A DNA stretch of 38,313 bases from a virus, in IMG/VR virus record IMGVR_UViG_3300024262_000102, positions 1 through 38,313 of that record. One strand, written 5' to 3'. A program made the position numbers and the translations under genes. Under the pieces are notes generated by a model, which had not been told where the DNA came from, made no database searches, and was given only the letters and a program-made list of their open reading frames with translations. This document shows, piece by piece, positions 19,344-28,260 of the stretch. How positions within the stretch are numbered: the stretch's first letter is position 1; each line of letters begins with the position of its first letter.

Positions 19344-20306
19344 CTAAGAACCAAACCCTTTAGCAGCAGCTATGGTGCTAGACAGTACATTTTTAGCATC
19401 TCTTGCTTTATTAGATAATAAAGCTTTAATCGATATACTCTTAACACTATCTAAACCAAGATCTTTTATTTTTTGTGTATCATCTACATCAATTGTTTTA
19501 TCTATTTTAGATAAATTGTATCCTCTCATTACTATATTATACCTATATAACATAGGATCATCAACAGACCTTGTAAGTTGAAAAGTCTGAATAGCTACGT
19601 TATACTGATTATTATCTTTATAATTTATAAATCTTATTGGGTGTTTTTTTCCATCCCATTTACGACTATTATCTTTACCTAATACTTCTTTTTTATATGC
19701 AAGTAAGAATCTATAAAAATTATGAAATGCAATATAACCAGATTTACTGTAATCTATACCTGATTTTGCACCTTCATCATCTCCTATACCAAACAAATCT
19801 ACAGCTTTAGTGGCAATATTTTGTATAAGAGCCTTTGTTCTATTAAAGAAGCCAAACTCATCTAATTTAGATTTAAAAATTAGATGACTAGCTCGACCTG
19901 AGACATTACTAGTAGAATCACCTAACACAACTGACTTAGCTGTTTTTCTTATCTTGTCTAACCAAGACCCAGTAGCTGTTTTACCTACATTAGCATCTCT
20001 AGCTTCTTTTTCTATAGAAATATCATAATTCTTAGGGGCCATTCCAGTAGTTCCAGCTATAACAATATCAAAGTATCTCTGCTCTGAGTGTTCTTCTACT
20101 GTTCCATAAGCTGTAGCGATTACATTAGTAGCAAAATGTGTAGCCACAGTTAAATTAGTAGGATTTATTGGTAAGTAGAAACTGAATTCTTCATTTTTTT
20201 TACGAGTATTAACTCTAAAGCAATATGGACGAGCTTGATACCAGAATTTAAATTGTTTATCATCTATATCATAATCATAATGTGTTCTGTACGTTTTTAA
20301 AGACAT
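19344..20306 (-). CDS. Baseplate/tail hub-associated protein, unassigned
   Basis: 320 aa with SD TAGGAG before the ATG. The N-terminus (FYLPINPTNLTVATHFATNV followed by TVEEHSEQRYFDIVIAGTTG) resembles the start of tail proteins found between spike and wedge genes in many myoviruses, where the 'PxNPxxL' strand and 'R-FDIxIxG' strand form a beta domain. Residues ~110-215 are basic and helical. The C-terminal part (VAIQTFQLTRSVDDPMLYRY) returns to beta structure. No signal peptide or catalytic motif is seen. Position between the 341-aa protein and the LysM-gp25 fusion supports an inner baseplate role. Family assignment is not secure. Confidence 0.6.
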   Translation of the reverse strand: MSLKTYRTHYDYDIDDKQFKFWYQARPYCFRVNTRKKNEEFSFYLPINPTNLTVATHFATNVIATAYGTVEEHSEQRYFDIVIAGTTGMAPKNYDISIEKEARDANVGKTATGSWLDKIRKTAKSVVLGDSTSNVSGRASHLIFKSKLDEFGFFNRTKALIQNIATKAVDLFGIGDDEGAKSGIDYSKSGYIAFHNFYRFLLAYKKEVLGKDNSRKWDGKKHPIRFINYKDNNQYNVAIQTFQLTRSVDDPMLYRYNIVMRGYNLSKIDKTIDVDDTQKIKDLGLDSVKSISIKALLSNKARDAKNVLSSTIAAAKGFGS

Positions 20307-20324
20307 ATTAAGCTCCTACTTACA

Positions 20325-20335
20325 ATTATATAGCA
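20325..20335 (-). promoter_or_regulatory. Possible extended -10 before the 320-aa baseplate gene
   Basis: TGCTATATAAT on the minus strand in the 44-base gap between the 341-aa and 320-aa genes, just upstream of the SD. It could be read as TG-C-TATATA. There is no clear -35, and the distance to the SD leaves a very short leader. Low confidence. Confidence 0.25.
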
Positions 20336-20350
20336 TTTTAAGTTATTACA

Positions 20351-21376
20351 CTACTGGCTTATAATTATATTGGTGAGAGTTATTATTGCTTCTTTATTAT
20401 CTCTAATCAAAGATTCATTTGTAGATTGCTGACCAGATGCAGCTTTCAATTTACTATATGAGCCATTAACAAAGTGCAATCTTAACTTAATTATGCCAAA
20501 AAAGAGTTGTTCTTTGCTTAATGACACTGTCTCTAAATCTGATTTTCTACTACTAACAAAAGTCGTAGTAGAGGTATCTGCATAGGTTTTTAATGAGTCT
20601 ATGGATGTTAATAGTGCACCAATTGGAGCAGGAGTTTGATTAGGATATGTTGGTTCTATTGGTAACAAACCTAAGCAATTATTTATCTCATCTAATATAT
20701 CTTGCCAAAAATCTACAGTAGAGGTACTACTGTACACATCAGCAATTATCACTTCAATATCAGATTTCCATGGATTCAATGCCGCTTTTAATAATCCAAC
20801 AGCTGTTTCTTCAGGAGCCCAGACTGGATCTATCTCTGTCCATATACCACCATTAGTTGTACATTCACCTTCTGTAGTCTCTCCACCAAGTCCACCTACA
20901 CACTCAAAAGTTGTAGTTAATGTCTCATTAGTGTTATCAGGGTAAGCATTTAATGCTGTAAGTGCTGCACCTCTAAATATATCTTCTTTATCGTGAACTC
21001 TTTCTCTATTATATACAGCAGGTGTTGTTCTGGTTGTTGGTGCATCAATGGGTTCAATTCCAGGATCTCCCGCTTGAACAGCTGTCATTCTAAAATATGG
21101 ATTACATTTATCATCTGTCTCTCCATTATAATAAGGATATTTATCTATTTGAATGTCAGTGTAGACAATAGGCCAATTACCAGAATAGTGACGAAGTTCT
21201 TTGTATATATCTTCTAAATCTGTCCTAGAAGAGCCAAGTTCTCCTTTAAAGCCATTGTCTAATTCAGTATACTCATCGACAGCAACTAATAAGGCTTCTT
21301 CGGCCTTAACAAGGGCTTCAGTATTAGCTCTACGCTTTTCTATTTCAACTTTTAGTGGTTTTACATCCATTACCAT
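20351..21376 (-). CDS. Hypothetical baseplate-region protein
   Basis: 341 aa. ATG at 21376 lies one base after the spike stop, with AAGG nine bases upstream; a second in-frame ATG at 21370 is possible. Residues ~1-65 and ~290-341 are predicted helical and may pair as coiled coils. The centre has two cysteine-containing segments, DDKCNPYFRM and FECVGGLGGE followed by EGECTTNGGIWTE, the latter a compact Cys-x14-Cys Gly-rich loop that could be disulphide-linked in the virion. I do not recognise the family. Location immediately after the spike suggests a hub or baseplate component. Confidence 0.55.
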   Translation of the reverse strand: MVMDVKPLKVEIEKRRANTEALVKAEEALLVAVDEYTELDNGFKGELGSSRTDLEDIYKELRHYSGNWPIVYTDIQIDKYPYYNGETDDKCNPYFRMTAVQAGDPGIEPIDAPTTRTTPAVYNRERVHDKEDIFRGAALTALNAYPDNTNETLTTTFECVGGLGGETTEGECTTNGGIWTEIDPVWAPEETAVGLLKAALNPWKSDIEVIIADVYSSTSTVDFWQDILDEINNCLGLLPIEPTYPNQTPAPIGALLTSIDSLKTYADTSTTTFVSSRKSDLETVSLSKEQLFFGIIKLRLHFVNGSYSKLKAASGQQSTNESLIRDNKEAIITLTNIIISQ

Positions 21377-21377
21377 A

Positions 21378-22514
21378 TTAAGTAGCCTTCGTCATTGTAG
21401 TGGTTAATATAGTAGCACTACTGACAACTGGTGCACCAAGATTTCCAGTGCCTATAACAACAATTATATCTGTTATCAATGGTTTAGCACCACCAGCTAA
21501 ACTAGTTACACCAGTTGTACTAAAATTACCTGTTATATCTACATTACCTTTTTGAGTCGTATTTCCAGTCTGATTAGTATCACCTGTTGCTTTAATATTA
21601 CCCTCTATTTCTGTATTGCCCTTAATTTGAGTTTCACCTTCTTGTAACCACTTACCCTTGGTCTTTATATCTTTAGCTTCCATCTGAAACAAATCAGTTG
21701 ATTTTATCTTAGTCTCTTTAGTATCAAGTTGAAATAACTCTTCACTAGCTATAATAGTGCTCTTATTTTTTATAGAATACGTTTCTTCATTTTTATCTAT
21801 GATTAATTCTGTTTTACCAGAAATTATTTCTATTTTTCCATCTGGTTTATTTATCTTTAATACTTGAGGTAGATCATCGATTGCAGCATCTGTTAATAGC
21901 CATGAACCAGTATCATCCCATTCAATATAACTACCACCAATGGTCTCATTATATATAGGTTCAGGTATTGGATTGCCACTTGGTGGTAGTCTTAATTCAT
22001 CTATGTTTTCTTGAATACCTCTAAAGGTCTGTCTCCATTCACCATCTTTACTAATATATGTTTCTATACCATTAAATTCTGATATATAAGCAACTTCATT
22101 ATTTTTATTTAGTGTTTCAGCTCTATATGGATGGTTTATAGAACCTAATATTATACCAGTGGGCGTAATACCACTTTTATTCCCACCATTAAGAATAGCT
22201 ACCACTACTACTTCACCTGTAGTGAACCTAAAGTCGTATTTATTATCTACAAAATTATTTTCAGGCTCATATGTCTGTCTTGTGAATTCTTCATAATTAT
22301 ATGGACTACCAAATCTAACCATTCTGGTACAGGGGATATAATTATGACCATCAGAATCTAAAACATCAACTATATATACAGTTTCATCTTTAACTTCATT
22401 ACGCGTCTCAGACTGAATCATACCAATTTGTATGCGATTATCAGTTCTACCTATAATATCTTTCGCATGACTGCTACACCAAATTGAACTATCTTTTACA
22501 GTATAATTATGCAT
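21378..22514 (-). CDS. Tail spike / central baseplate spike (gp5/gpV-like)
   Basis: 378 aa. Residues ~20-130 (RIQIGMIQSETR, VYIVDVLDSDGH, FTTGEVVVVAILNGG, TGIILGSI) look like the OB-fold domain of gp5/gpV spikes. Residues ~215-330 become a repetitive short-strand region (KIEIISGKTELIIDKNE, then TQIKGNTEIEGNIKATGDTN and GNTTQKGNVDITGNFSTTG) in which 'G-N-xxx-G' units recur every 6-8 residues, as expected for the trimeric beta-helix of the spike. The C-terminal ~50 residues are hydrophobic, Thr/Ser/Gly-rich. No lysozyme domain is seen. The ATG overlaps the stop of the hub gene (TAATG), consistent with hub-spike coexpression. It would sit at the tip below the tube and pierce the outer membrane. 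Confidence 0.8.
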   Translation of the reverse strand: MHNYTVKDSSIWCSSHAKDIIGRTDNRIQIGMIQSETRNEVKDETVYIVDVLDSDGHNYIPCTRMVRFGSPYNYEEFTRQTYEPENNFVDNKYDFRFTTGEVVVVAILNGGNKSGITPTGIILGSINHPYRAETLNKNNEVAYISEFNGIETYISKDGEWRQTFRGIQENIDELRLPPSGNPIPEPIYNETIGGSYIEWDDTGSWLLTDAAIDDLPQVLKINKPDGKIEIISGKTELIIDKNEETYSIKNKSTIIASEELFQLDTKETKIKSTDLFQMEAKDIKTKGKWLQEGETQIKGNTEIEGNIKATGDTNQTGNTTQKGNVDITGNFSTTGVTSLAGGAKPLITDIIVVIGTGNLGAPVVSSATILTTTMTKAT

Positions 22515-24394
22515 TAATCTGGATCCATGTATGTTTTAGTCCAAGTGTTATGATTATTTAGTTCCTGGTCTATTCCTATTTTTTTTGCATCTTGATCTAT
22601 TGTTCCATCACTATTAGCAAATAACGGAGCACCATCATCTCCTGTTATAATACCCCTTACAAAGTTAACAGAGGTAGTAAAGCTTCTAGTACCATTACTA
22701 TTCACAACAAAAGAATGAGAGATATTTTCAACATGCATTAATAAATATGCTTTTTTACTTTTTATTTGATCTAAAGTCATGTTTTCAGCATAACCAGCAA
22801 CTTTAGCATCAACTATTAAATTATCTCCAACTTGAATATATCCATCTTGACCCATAAAAGTTATAGAACCGTTTAACATTCTATGAACATCAAAATACCA
22901 TTCTTTAAAAATATATTTCCATTGAGTAATTTGAGTTACATCTCTTGGTGGTGTATTTTTTATATTGTTTTTATCTCTATTTAGATTCTTAAGCACTCTA
23001 ACATATTTACCTGCTTCTTTTATCTCTATATCTTCTTTCTTCTTTTTCTTTTTTATTGAATCTGCTATAGACTGAACAACTGTGTTTGGTAAGAATCTAG
23101 ATTTAGCGATAAAAGGACGCAATCCTTCTCGTGAAAAACTATCTTCATCATAAAATTGAGCATTTAATCTAACGAGGGATCCAACATTATCTTTAAAGCT
23201 TGGATCATTAACTTTAACTTCTATAAAGTTAATTTTATCTGCCCAATTAGTGCCACCATTAAAGGATAGCACTTCCTTTAATGGTATTTCTATTCTACGT
23301 AGATTCTTATACTCAGATATGAATTCTTCAAGTCTATCTACTGATGCAGGATTCTTATCTCCTACTTTTATATTATTAGCAGTGAGATTATTCCTATCAA
23401 TAATAAAAGGACGTATTCTCTTATACAGTGCCAATTTAGGTTTATCGTCTTCCCATCTAAGGTCACATATGATTTCATTTAAAATTGGATTTGTTATAGA
23501 AAGAATAACAGACCACATATTATTTTGATTAAGTATATCTTCACCATGTATTATTCCAAAAGAGTCTAGAAATCCATCATAGCTATCATCTAACGGCTGT
23601 GCATTATTTATTTTATTTAAAGATCCATGATATATATGAAGTAAGTCAGCTATACTATCAGTTGACCTACCCTTTTCATCCGTAAAGCCAAAGTAATTCT
23701 TAACCTCTTGTGGAATTTTAAAATTAACCTCTGGTTTAACTTTAAAATCAAATCCTTTTATTTCTATGTCAGTTTTGCCCCACATTGCTAATAGTACTTT
23801 TATATTGTTATATGTAGAAGCAGAAAGAACACCTCTATTTAATTGCCCTTTATTTGCTTGATTGTAAATAAGTTGTGAAACATATCCAAGAGGTGTATCA
23901 TTATTTTTCGCATCTTGTGCCATAGCAGGATCAACTAGCAGATTTGAATTAAATATTGAACCCCAATCAACACCAGTGACTATATATTCAGTCACTCTTG
24001 CTCCGCTAGTTTGATCTACATTAACACTTACTCTAACAGAATCTATTCTACCAAAGAATTTAACTTTATTTTTATCTGCCTTAGCATTTATATCATCTGA
24101 ATCTACATCTGCTCTTTTTAACTTATCCCTAGCCATAAGTATAACACACCAACTTCCTGGTGTTAGTAATTGTACCCAATTTTTTGTAGGTGCAAGCTTA
24201 ATTTCAAAAGTTCCACTTGGAGCAGATTTTGTTTTATTAGTTGATATACTCTTTAATGATAATGTACTTATTATCTGTTGATCTACTTTTTGTGCATCGT
24301 GAGTTGTGCGTTTACTACCCATTCTATCTGAATAATTCCAAACTAAAAAAGCAGCATGTGGCGTTATTATAGAAAAGTTATTTGCATCTACCAA
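22514..24394 (-). CDS. Baseplate hub protein (gp27/gpD-like)
   Basis: 626 aa. The start is TTG at 24394, preceded by GGTGGAGG with a six-base spacer; it overlaps the tape-measure stop (TTGGTAG), and no ATG lies near. N-terminal strands (GTFEIKLAPTKNWVQLLTPG, WCVILMARD, VKFFGRIDSVRVSVNVD, TEYIVTGVDW) match the first tube-like domain of hub proteins, where 'aPsxnWxxxlxPGdwv' is typical. The middle is mixed. A Lys-rich coil (IKKKKKKEDIEIKE) lies near residue 445. The C-terminus (YLLMHVENISHSFVVNSNGT followed by FTTSVNFVRG) resembles the closing strands of gpD-type hubs. Order tape measure, hub, spike is standard. Predicted to form the trimeric hub joining the tube to the spike. Confidence 0.78.
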   Translation of the reverse strand: MVDANNFSIITPHAAFLVWNYSDRMGSKRTTHDAQKVDQQIISTLSLKSISTNKTKSAPSGTFEIKLAPTKNWVQLLTPGSWCVILMARDKLKRADVDSDDINAKADKNKVKFFGRIDSVRVSVNVDQTSGARVTEYIVTGVDWGSIFNSNLLVDPAMAQDAKNNDTPLGYVSQLIYNQANKGQLNRGVLSASTYNNIKVLLAMWGKTDIEIKGFDFKVKPEVNFKIPQEVKNYFGFTDEKGRSTDSIADLLHIYHGSLNKINNAQPLDDSYDGFLDSFGIIHGEDILNQNNMWSVILSITNPILNEIICDLRWEDDKPKLALYKRIRPFIIDRNNLTANNIKVGDKNPASVDRLEEFISEYKNLRRIEIPLKEVLSFNGGTNWADKINFIEVKVNDPSFKDNVGSLVRLNAQFYDEDSFSREGLRPFIAKSRFLPNTVVQSIADSIKKKKKKEDIEIKEAGKYVRVLKNLNRDKNNIKNTPPRDVTQITQWKYIFKEWYFDVHRMLNGSITFMGQDGYIQVGDNLIVDAKVAGYAENMTLDQIKSKKAYLLMHVENISHSFVVNSNGTRSFTTSVNFVRGIITGDDGAPLFANSDGTIDQDAKKIGIDQELNNHNTWTKTYMDPD

Positions 24395-27366
24395 AGATAA
24401 CCTCCACCAGGTTTATGTTCCATAGTTTTATTTACTTGTTTGCTTAATTGATCATCAGTTAATGGTTTAGAACTTAATGAATTCATCTTATCAACTGCTT
24501 CTCCAAAATTAGCAACAGATTTAACAAAATCTTCCTTAATGGATGACCCAAATATCTTAGCGGCTGCCGCTAAATCTTTACTTGGATCAATTAAAGATCC
24601 AGGTGCTTGCTGTCTACCTGATTCTTGTTCTCTTTGCTCTTGAGTTTTATCAACTGCAGCATTTGATGTTTTTTCCATAAATTCAGCATTAAACGGCATC
24701 ATCTCTTCTTTAATCCAAGATTGCTTTAATGCTTTTTTTCTTTCTTTTTCATTATACATCATTAAGCCTGGATTAGTTTCATATTGACCACTAGACCAGG
24801 AGTCAAACATTGCTCCTTTACCAAAACCTGTAATATCAAGCCATGTTTGTTCACCTTCTTTAGCTTCTTTAAGTTCTCTGGCGCTCTGCACAGCTTGCTT
24901 TCTTTGTTGACCAGATCTCTTCCCATCAATAGATAAATCTCCTATTTTAGAAGGTTTTTTATTTCCAAGGAATCTAAGCAACACTTCTCCTTGCACATCT
25001 TCATCTGCAGCCCTAGATAAAAAATCTCTAGCACCAACGGTATCTCCCATGTATTTAAGGAAGTCATCTCTTGAATTAATGTTTACATCACCTTTAGCAA
25101 TTTTATTAACCTTTTCTCTATCTGCTGATGTAATGCTATTACCGATTAATCCCATTATTCTATTTGCAACTGTTTGTTTCTTTGATGTAATAACACCACT
25201 TAATGCATCTTCTTCACCAATTAGTGCTCCGAGTCCAACATTCTTTAAAGATTCAGCTGCTTTCTTATATGAATCTGTATCTTGCTTACCACTCAAAACC
25301 TCTTGCATTGCTGCCATCATAGGTGTGCCAGATTTTTCTAAAAGAAGCTTACCAGCATAACCTATTTTTAACCCCTTTGTTGCTTCTGTAATACCAGCTA
25401 ATTCTTGCAATGAATAAATATCAGTTCCACCTCTTGATAGTAAGTTGTCAATTTTACCCATAGAGGTTGCTGCAACCTTCATTCGCTGGCTTTGAGTCAT
25501 GAGCGAGTCTGCACCAAAATCAGCTGCTCTAGTTAAGGTTTGACCAATACCAGCTGTAGCCATTATCCCTATTCCAGCACCTTTCTCAGCTAAAGATGAT
25601 GTTGCAGATACCATTCTACTAATATTTTTAGAATCATCCATACCAATGGTGACAGCTGATTTCATTGTGTTATATAGATCTTGATTACTGCCGCCAATAT
25701 CTGTATATTGACCCAACATTTGCATAAACTGCTCAGAAGATGCTATTCCTGCTTTTTCTACTAAAGCTGCGGATTCAATTGAATCAGCAACAAAATCACG
25801 ACCACCAATAGTTTTACCACCTATACTAGCTAACATTGCAGCTTTTGTAGGAGATACTCCAAGTGGAGCGACTTTAGATAATAATGAATCGTCTTCAAAA
25901 TTAGTAAGTATATCCATTACATCATTATTGGCTCCAAAACCTGTTCCAACAGTATATGATCTACGATATTGATTTTCACGTTCTTGCATTTGTGTTGCTT
26001 TTATCGTATTCGTTGCTTCAAATAATGATTTGTACCTATCTCTTGCTGTTGCTGAAATATCACCTGCTGTAATATTTTTCCACCAGTCTCTGGTAACACC
26101 ATATGCATTTGCTCCACTAGCCATAACATCGCCAGCAACATTTAAAGCAACTGCTCCGCCGCCAATTCCACCACCAACTGTAGCACCTGCTGCTATTTTT
26201 CCACCTGCTAATATAGCATCACCAGCAAAATCAAGACCAGCACTAGTAGCTTTAGTGCCCATCATGAAACTACCACGACTTAAAAAGTCATCAGCAAATT
26301 TCTTACTAGAGTCATACATACCCATTGTTTTTATCAGTGACATTTGATCGCCTTCTGTCATTGACCTCATTGTCGAGTATTGCTCATTTTGCATCCGCAT
26401 AAAACGTTCTTGATTGTTCATTAATCTAAGCGGTTGATCTATTCGTACATTTCCATACCCAGAACTAAAAGAACCAAACATCTTAGATATATCTTTAAGT
26501 GCAGTACCAATCATGTCCCACTTACCACCACCCTTATTGGAGATATCATAGCGATCTTGCTGTGTGTCAAATTCTGATTGAGCTTGCTTTAAATTTTTCT
26601 CTTTTTCTTCTCTTTCTTTACCAGTAGCATTAGATAACTCACTTACTGCTTTATTTAAAGCATTCATTTTTTTAGTTAATTCTGTATACTCACTTGCTAT
26701 ACTGCCAATCTTTCCTTTTAAGGATTCTGATTTCATGCTTTCACTAGTTTTTTGTTTTTCATAACCACTTATAGATGATGTAGCTCTTTCTAACATAGAT
26801 ATAGGATCTATTCCTTGTTTTTTTTGAAAATGCATTGTTAATTCATTTTGTGCTATACTCTTTTCTAAATTTGAAGCGTTTAATATCTTTTTTTCAAGCA
26901 TTTGTTTATTTGTTACTTGACCAGTTTCTGGATCAATCAAGTCTTGCATTTGATTAATCACACTACCTAATCCACTTCTTTGATTTTCTATTGTTCTTTC
27001 TAAGCCATAAGAAGAGCTACCTATATTAGAATAAGCTGCAGTTCTTATTGTTGGAGATTCTTTTTTGTAAAAACTGAGTCTAGATGATAAAGCTTCTTCT
27101 TTTGATGCAGATAATATAGAACCAGATAATGTTTTACCAGCACCCATTTTTCTCTGAGTTGCTATACTTTGCATTTCTAAAGATTTTGTATTTATATCAT
27201 TAGCTAAATCACTTAATTCATCTTCTTCTGCTTCATGTATATTTTCTTTTAAGTATGTATGATCACCAATTTTTTGTTCTATTATATTCTTTAAACTTAA
27301 TTCTTTCTGCGATCTTTGAGAAGTTCTTAACTGATATCTTTTAAGTGCTTCTAAAAAAGTAGCCAT
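24388..27366 (-). CDS. Tail tape measure protein
   Basis: 992 aa, placed between the tail-assembly chaperones and the hub as expected. SD is GAGG five bases before ATG. The N-terminal ~300 residues are long charged helices with coiled-coil character (IASEYTELTKKMNALNKAVS, GKEREEKEKNLKQAQ). Residues ~375-425 form a Gly/Ala-rich hydrophobic stretch (AGGKIAAGATVGGGIGGGAV) that could interact with membrane during DNA ejection. The rest is helical and soluble. Tape measures fix tail length at roughly 0.15 nm per residue in characterised phages, which would predict a tail of about 150 nm; this is inference. The chaperone frameshift product upstream would coat it during assembly. No peptidoglycan hydrolase domain is evident. 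Confidence 0.85.
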   Translation of the reverse strand: MATFLEALKRYQLRTSQRSQKELSLKNIIEQKIGDHTYLKENIHEAEEDELSDLANDINTKSLEMQSIATQRKMGAGKTLSGSILSASKEEALSSRLSFYKKESPTIRTAAYSNIGSSSYGLERTIENQRSGLGSVINQMQDLIDPETGQVTNKQMLEKKILNASNLEKSIAQNELTMHFQKKQGIDPISMLERATSSISGYEKQKTSESMKSESLKGKIGSIASEYTELTKKMNALNKAVSELSNATGKEREEKEKNLKQAQSEFDTQQDRYDISNKGGGKWDMIGTALKDISKMFGSFSSGYGNVRIDQPLRLMNNQERFMRMQNEQYSTMRSMTEGDQMSLIKTMGMYDSSKKFADDFLSRGSFMMGTKATSAGLDFAGDAILAGGKIAAGATVGGGIGGGAVALNVAGDVMASGANAYGVTRDWWKNITAGDISATARDRYKSLFEATNTIKATQMQERENQYRRSYTVGTGFGANNDVMDILTNFEDDSLLSKVAPLGVSPTKAAMLASIGGKTIGGRDFVADSIESAALVEKAGIASSEQFMQMLGQYTDIGGSNQDLYNTMKSAVTIGMDDSKNISRMVSATSSLAEKGAGIGIMATAGIGQTLTRAADFGADSLMTQSQRMKVAATSMGKIDNLLSRGGTDIYSLQELAGITEATKGLKIGYAGKLLLEKSGTPMMAAMQEVLSGKQDTDSYKKAAESLKNVGLGALIGEEDALSGVITSKKQTVANRIMGLIGNSITSADREKVNKIAKGDVNINSRDDFLKYMGDTVGARDFLSRAADEDVQGEVLLRFLGNKKPSKIGDLSIDGKRSGQQRKQAVQSARELKEAKEGEQTWLDITGFGKGAMFDSWSSGQYETNPGLMMYNEKERKKALKQSWIKEEMMPFNAEFMEKTSNAAVDKTQEQREQESGRQQAPGSLIDPSKDLAAAAKIFGSSIKEDFVKSVANFGEAVDKMNSLSSKPLTDDQLSKQVNKTMEHKPGGGYLW

Positions 27367-27379
27367 AATAACCTCAATA

Positions 27380-27820
27380 TTACTCTATATCAAGTGAGCC
27401 AATGCTAATATCCTCACCAAAATCTTCACCATGCAGTTCTTTTTCTTTTTTGATCTGCTCTTTCATCCAAGTTTCTTCTTCTTGCTTTTTCTTAATCTCA
27501 GCAAGCTCTCTAGCTTCTTCTTGCTCTGCCCAATCAATCGAGGCTTTTTCTTTTTCCTCTTCTATTCTATCATATTCTTCTTCAGCCTTGCTTTCAACTG
27601 CTTTTTCACGCTCGACTTTATCAGCATATTCATAATATAATTCTTCAACAGTATATGTATCTAAAATAGGATCCTTCAGTGGTCTAGAATAGTACTTACT
27701 CCACCAGCTTCTTAAAAATAAAGTAAGATCTGCGTCTGAAGCAGCCTCAGAATTAGCTCTCTCTTTTGTAATAATGTCAATATACTGTATAGCGGAGAAA
27801 AGATCATTGTCTTCCCCCAT
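27380..27820 (-). CDS. Tail assembly chaperone, second part (gpT-like), likely also made as a -1 frameshift fusion
   Basis: 146 aa. The N-terminal ~60 residues (LFLRSWWSKYYSRPLKDPIL followed by DTYTVEELYYEYAD) are typical of second tail-assembly chaperone frames in large myoviruses. The C-terminal half is a highly charged Glu/Lys helix (KAEEEYDRIEEEKEK ... KKQEEETWMKEQIKKEKE). The frame is exactly -1 to the preceding 124-aa gene, and the ATG lies two codons after its slippery site, so the reading frame is continuous with the shifted frame. GAGGGA could also serve as SD for independent initiation. Both products are plausible. In known phages the fused product recruits tube subunits to the tape measure. 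Confidence 0.85.
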   Translation of the reverse strand: MGEDNDLFSAIQYIDIITKERANSEAASDADLTLFLRSWWSKYYSRPLKDPILDTYTVEELYYEYADKVEREKAVESKAEEEYDRIEEEKEKASIDWAEQEEARELAEIKKKQEEETWMKEQIKKEKELHGEDFGEDISIGSLDIE

Positions 27821-27832
27821 TATTAGTTTCCC
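27795..27832 (-). promoter_or_regulatory. Programmed -1 frameshift signal (GGGAAAC slippery heptamer plus hairpin)
   Basis: At 27832-27826 the minus strand reads G GGA AAC in the zero frame, a canonical X-XXY-YYZ heptamer one base different from lambda's GGGAAAG, directly before the TAA at 27825-27823. Slipping back one base gives GGG AAA CTA ATA ATG GGG, which enters the 146-aa frame without a stop. Seven bases after the heptamer, 27818-27810 (GGGGGAAGA) can pair with 27803-27795 (TCTTTTCTC) around a six-base loop, with some G-U pairs. This is the position of a stimulatory hairpin. The predicted fusion is about 272 aa (124 zero-frame codons, two linker codons, then 146). Confidence 0.8.
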
Positions 27833-28197
27833 TCTTTAATTTCTCCAGATTTAGCTTTTAATTCTTCACGCCACTCTTCTTCTTGATCCATAACCTTATC
27901 AAAAAGAGTAACTATGATATTCTCATCTTGAATACTATTGCCATCACCACTTTGTTTCCACCACTCAGGACCGTCTTTTATTCTTACTTTTAGATTAGCA
28001 AGAATTGTAGTTAATGCTATTAAATCAGAGGTTGGATTTAATACATCGGTTCTAAGTCTTGACTTTTCAATCTCTAAGATTCTTTTCTCTAGCATGTTTA
28101 AAACACATTTTACTGTAAAGGTTCCATCATACTCTTTACCATACAATTCACCTTTCTCTTTAAATTGAAATGTTCTTTCGTTCTTAGGAAGATCCAT
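27823..28197 (-). CDS. Tail assembly chaperone, first part (gpG-like)
   Basis: 124 aa with SD AAGGAG and ATG. Sequence features are a beta-rich N-terminus (GKEYDGTFTVKCVLNML), a central helical segment (SDLIALTTILANLKVRIKDG followed by PEWW), and an acidic C-terminus. This layout, the 'GPEWW' motif and its position just upstream of a second chaperone frame and the tape measure are typical of first-frame tail-assembly chaperones of myoviruses. It ends on the slippery heptamer GGGAAAC and TAA, so part of the ribosomes should shift -1 into the 146-aa frame. Not expected in the mature virion. Confidence 0.85.
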   Translation of the reverse strand: MDLPKNERTFQFKEKGELYGKEYDGTFTVKCVLNMLEKRILEIEKSRLRTDVLNPTSDLIALTTILANLKVRIKDGPEWWKQSGDGNSIQDENIIVTLFDKVMDQEEEWREELKAKSGEIKEGN

Positions 28198-28231
28198 ACA
28201 AACTCCTTTGTTGTATATGCTTATGTAAGGT

Positions 28232-28240
28232 ATTATACTA
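28232..28240 (-). promoter_or_regulatory. Possible -10 element before the chaperone/tape-measure genes
   Basis: TAGTATAAT on the minus strand in the 63-base gap between the third tube-fold gene and the 124-aa chaperone gene. It is identical to the element at 5510-5518. It lies about 35 bases upstream of the ATG. No good -35 is seen, and the A+T-rich gap makes chance matches likely. Confidence 0.3.
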
Positions 28241-28260
28241 AATTATAAGTTATATAATAT

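Noticed and set aside
19343-19354. TTG at 19354 as start of the LysM-gp25 gene
   Set aside because: The AAAGGG lies directly against this TTG, too close for use. The ATG at 19342 next to the preceding stop is more likely.
27402-27640. Two plus-strand frames with Ser/Phe-rich, membrane-like sequence
   Set aside because: These are the complement of the Glu/Lys-rich chaperone helix (GAA and GAG become TTC and CTC).
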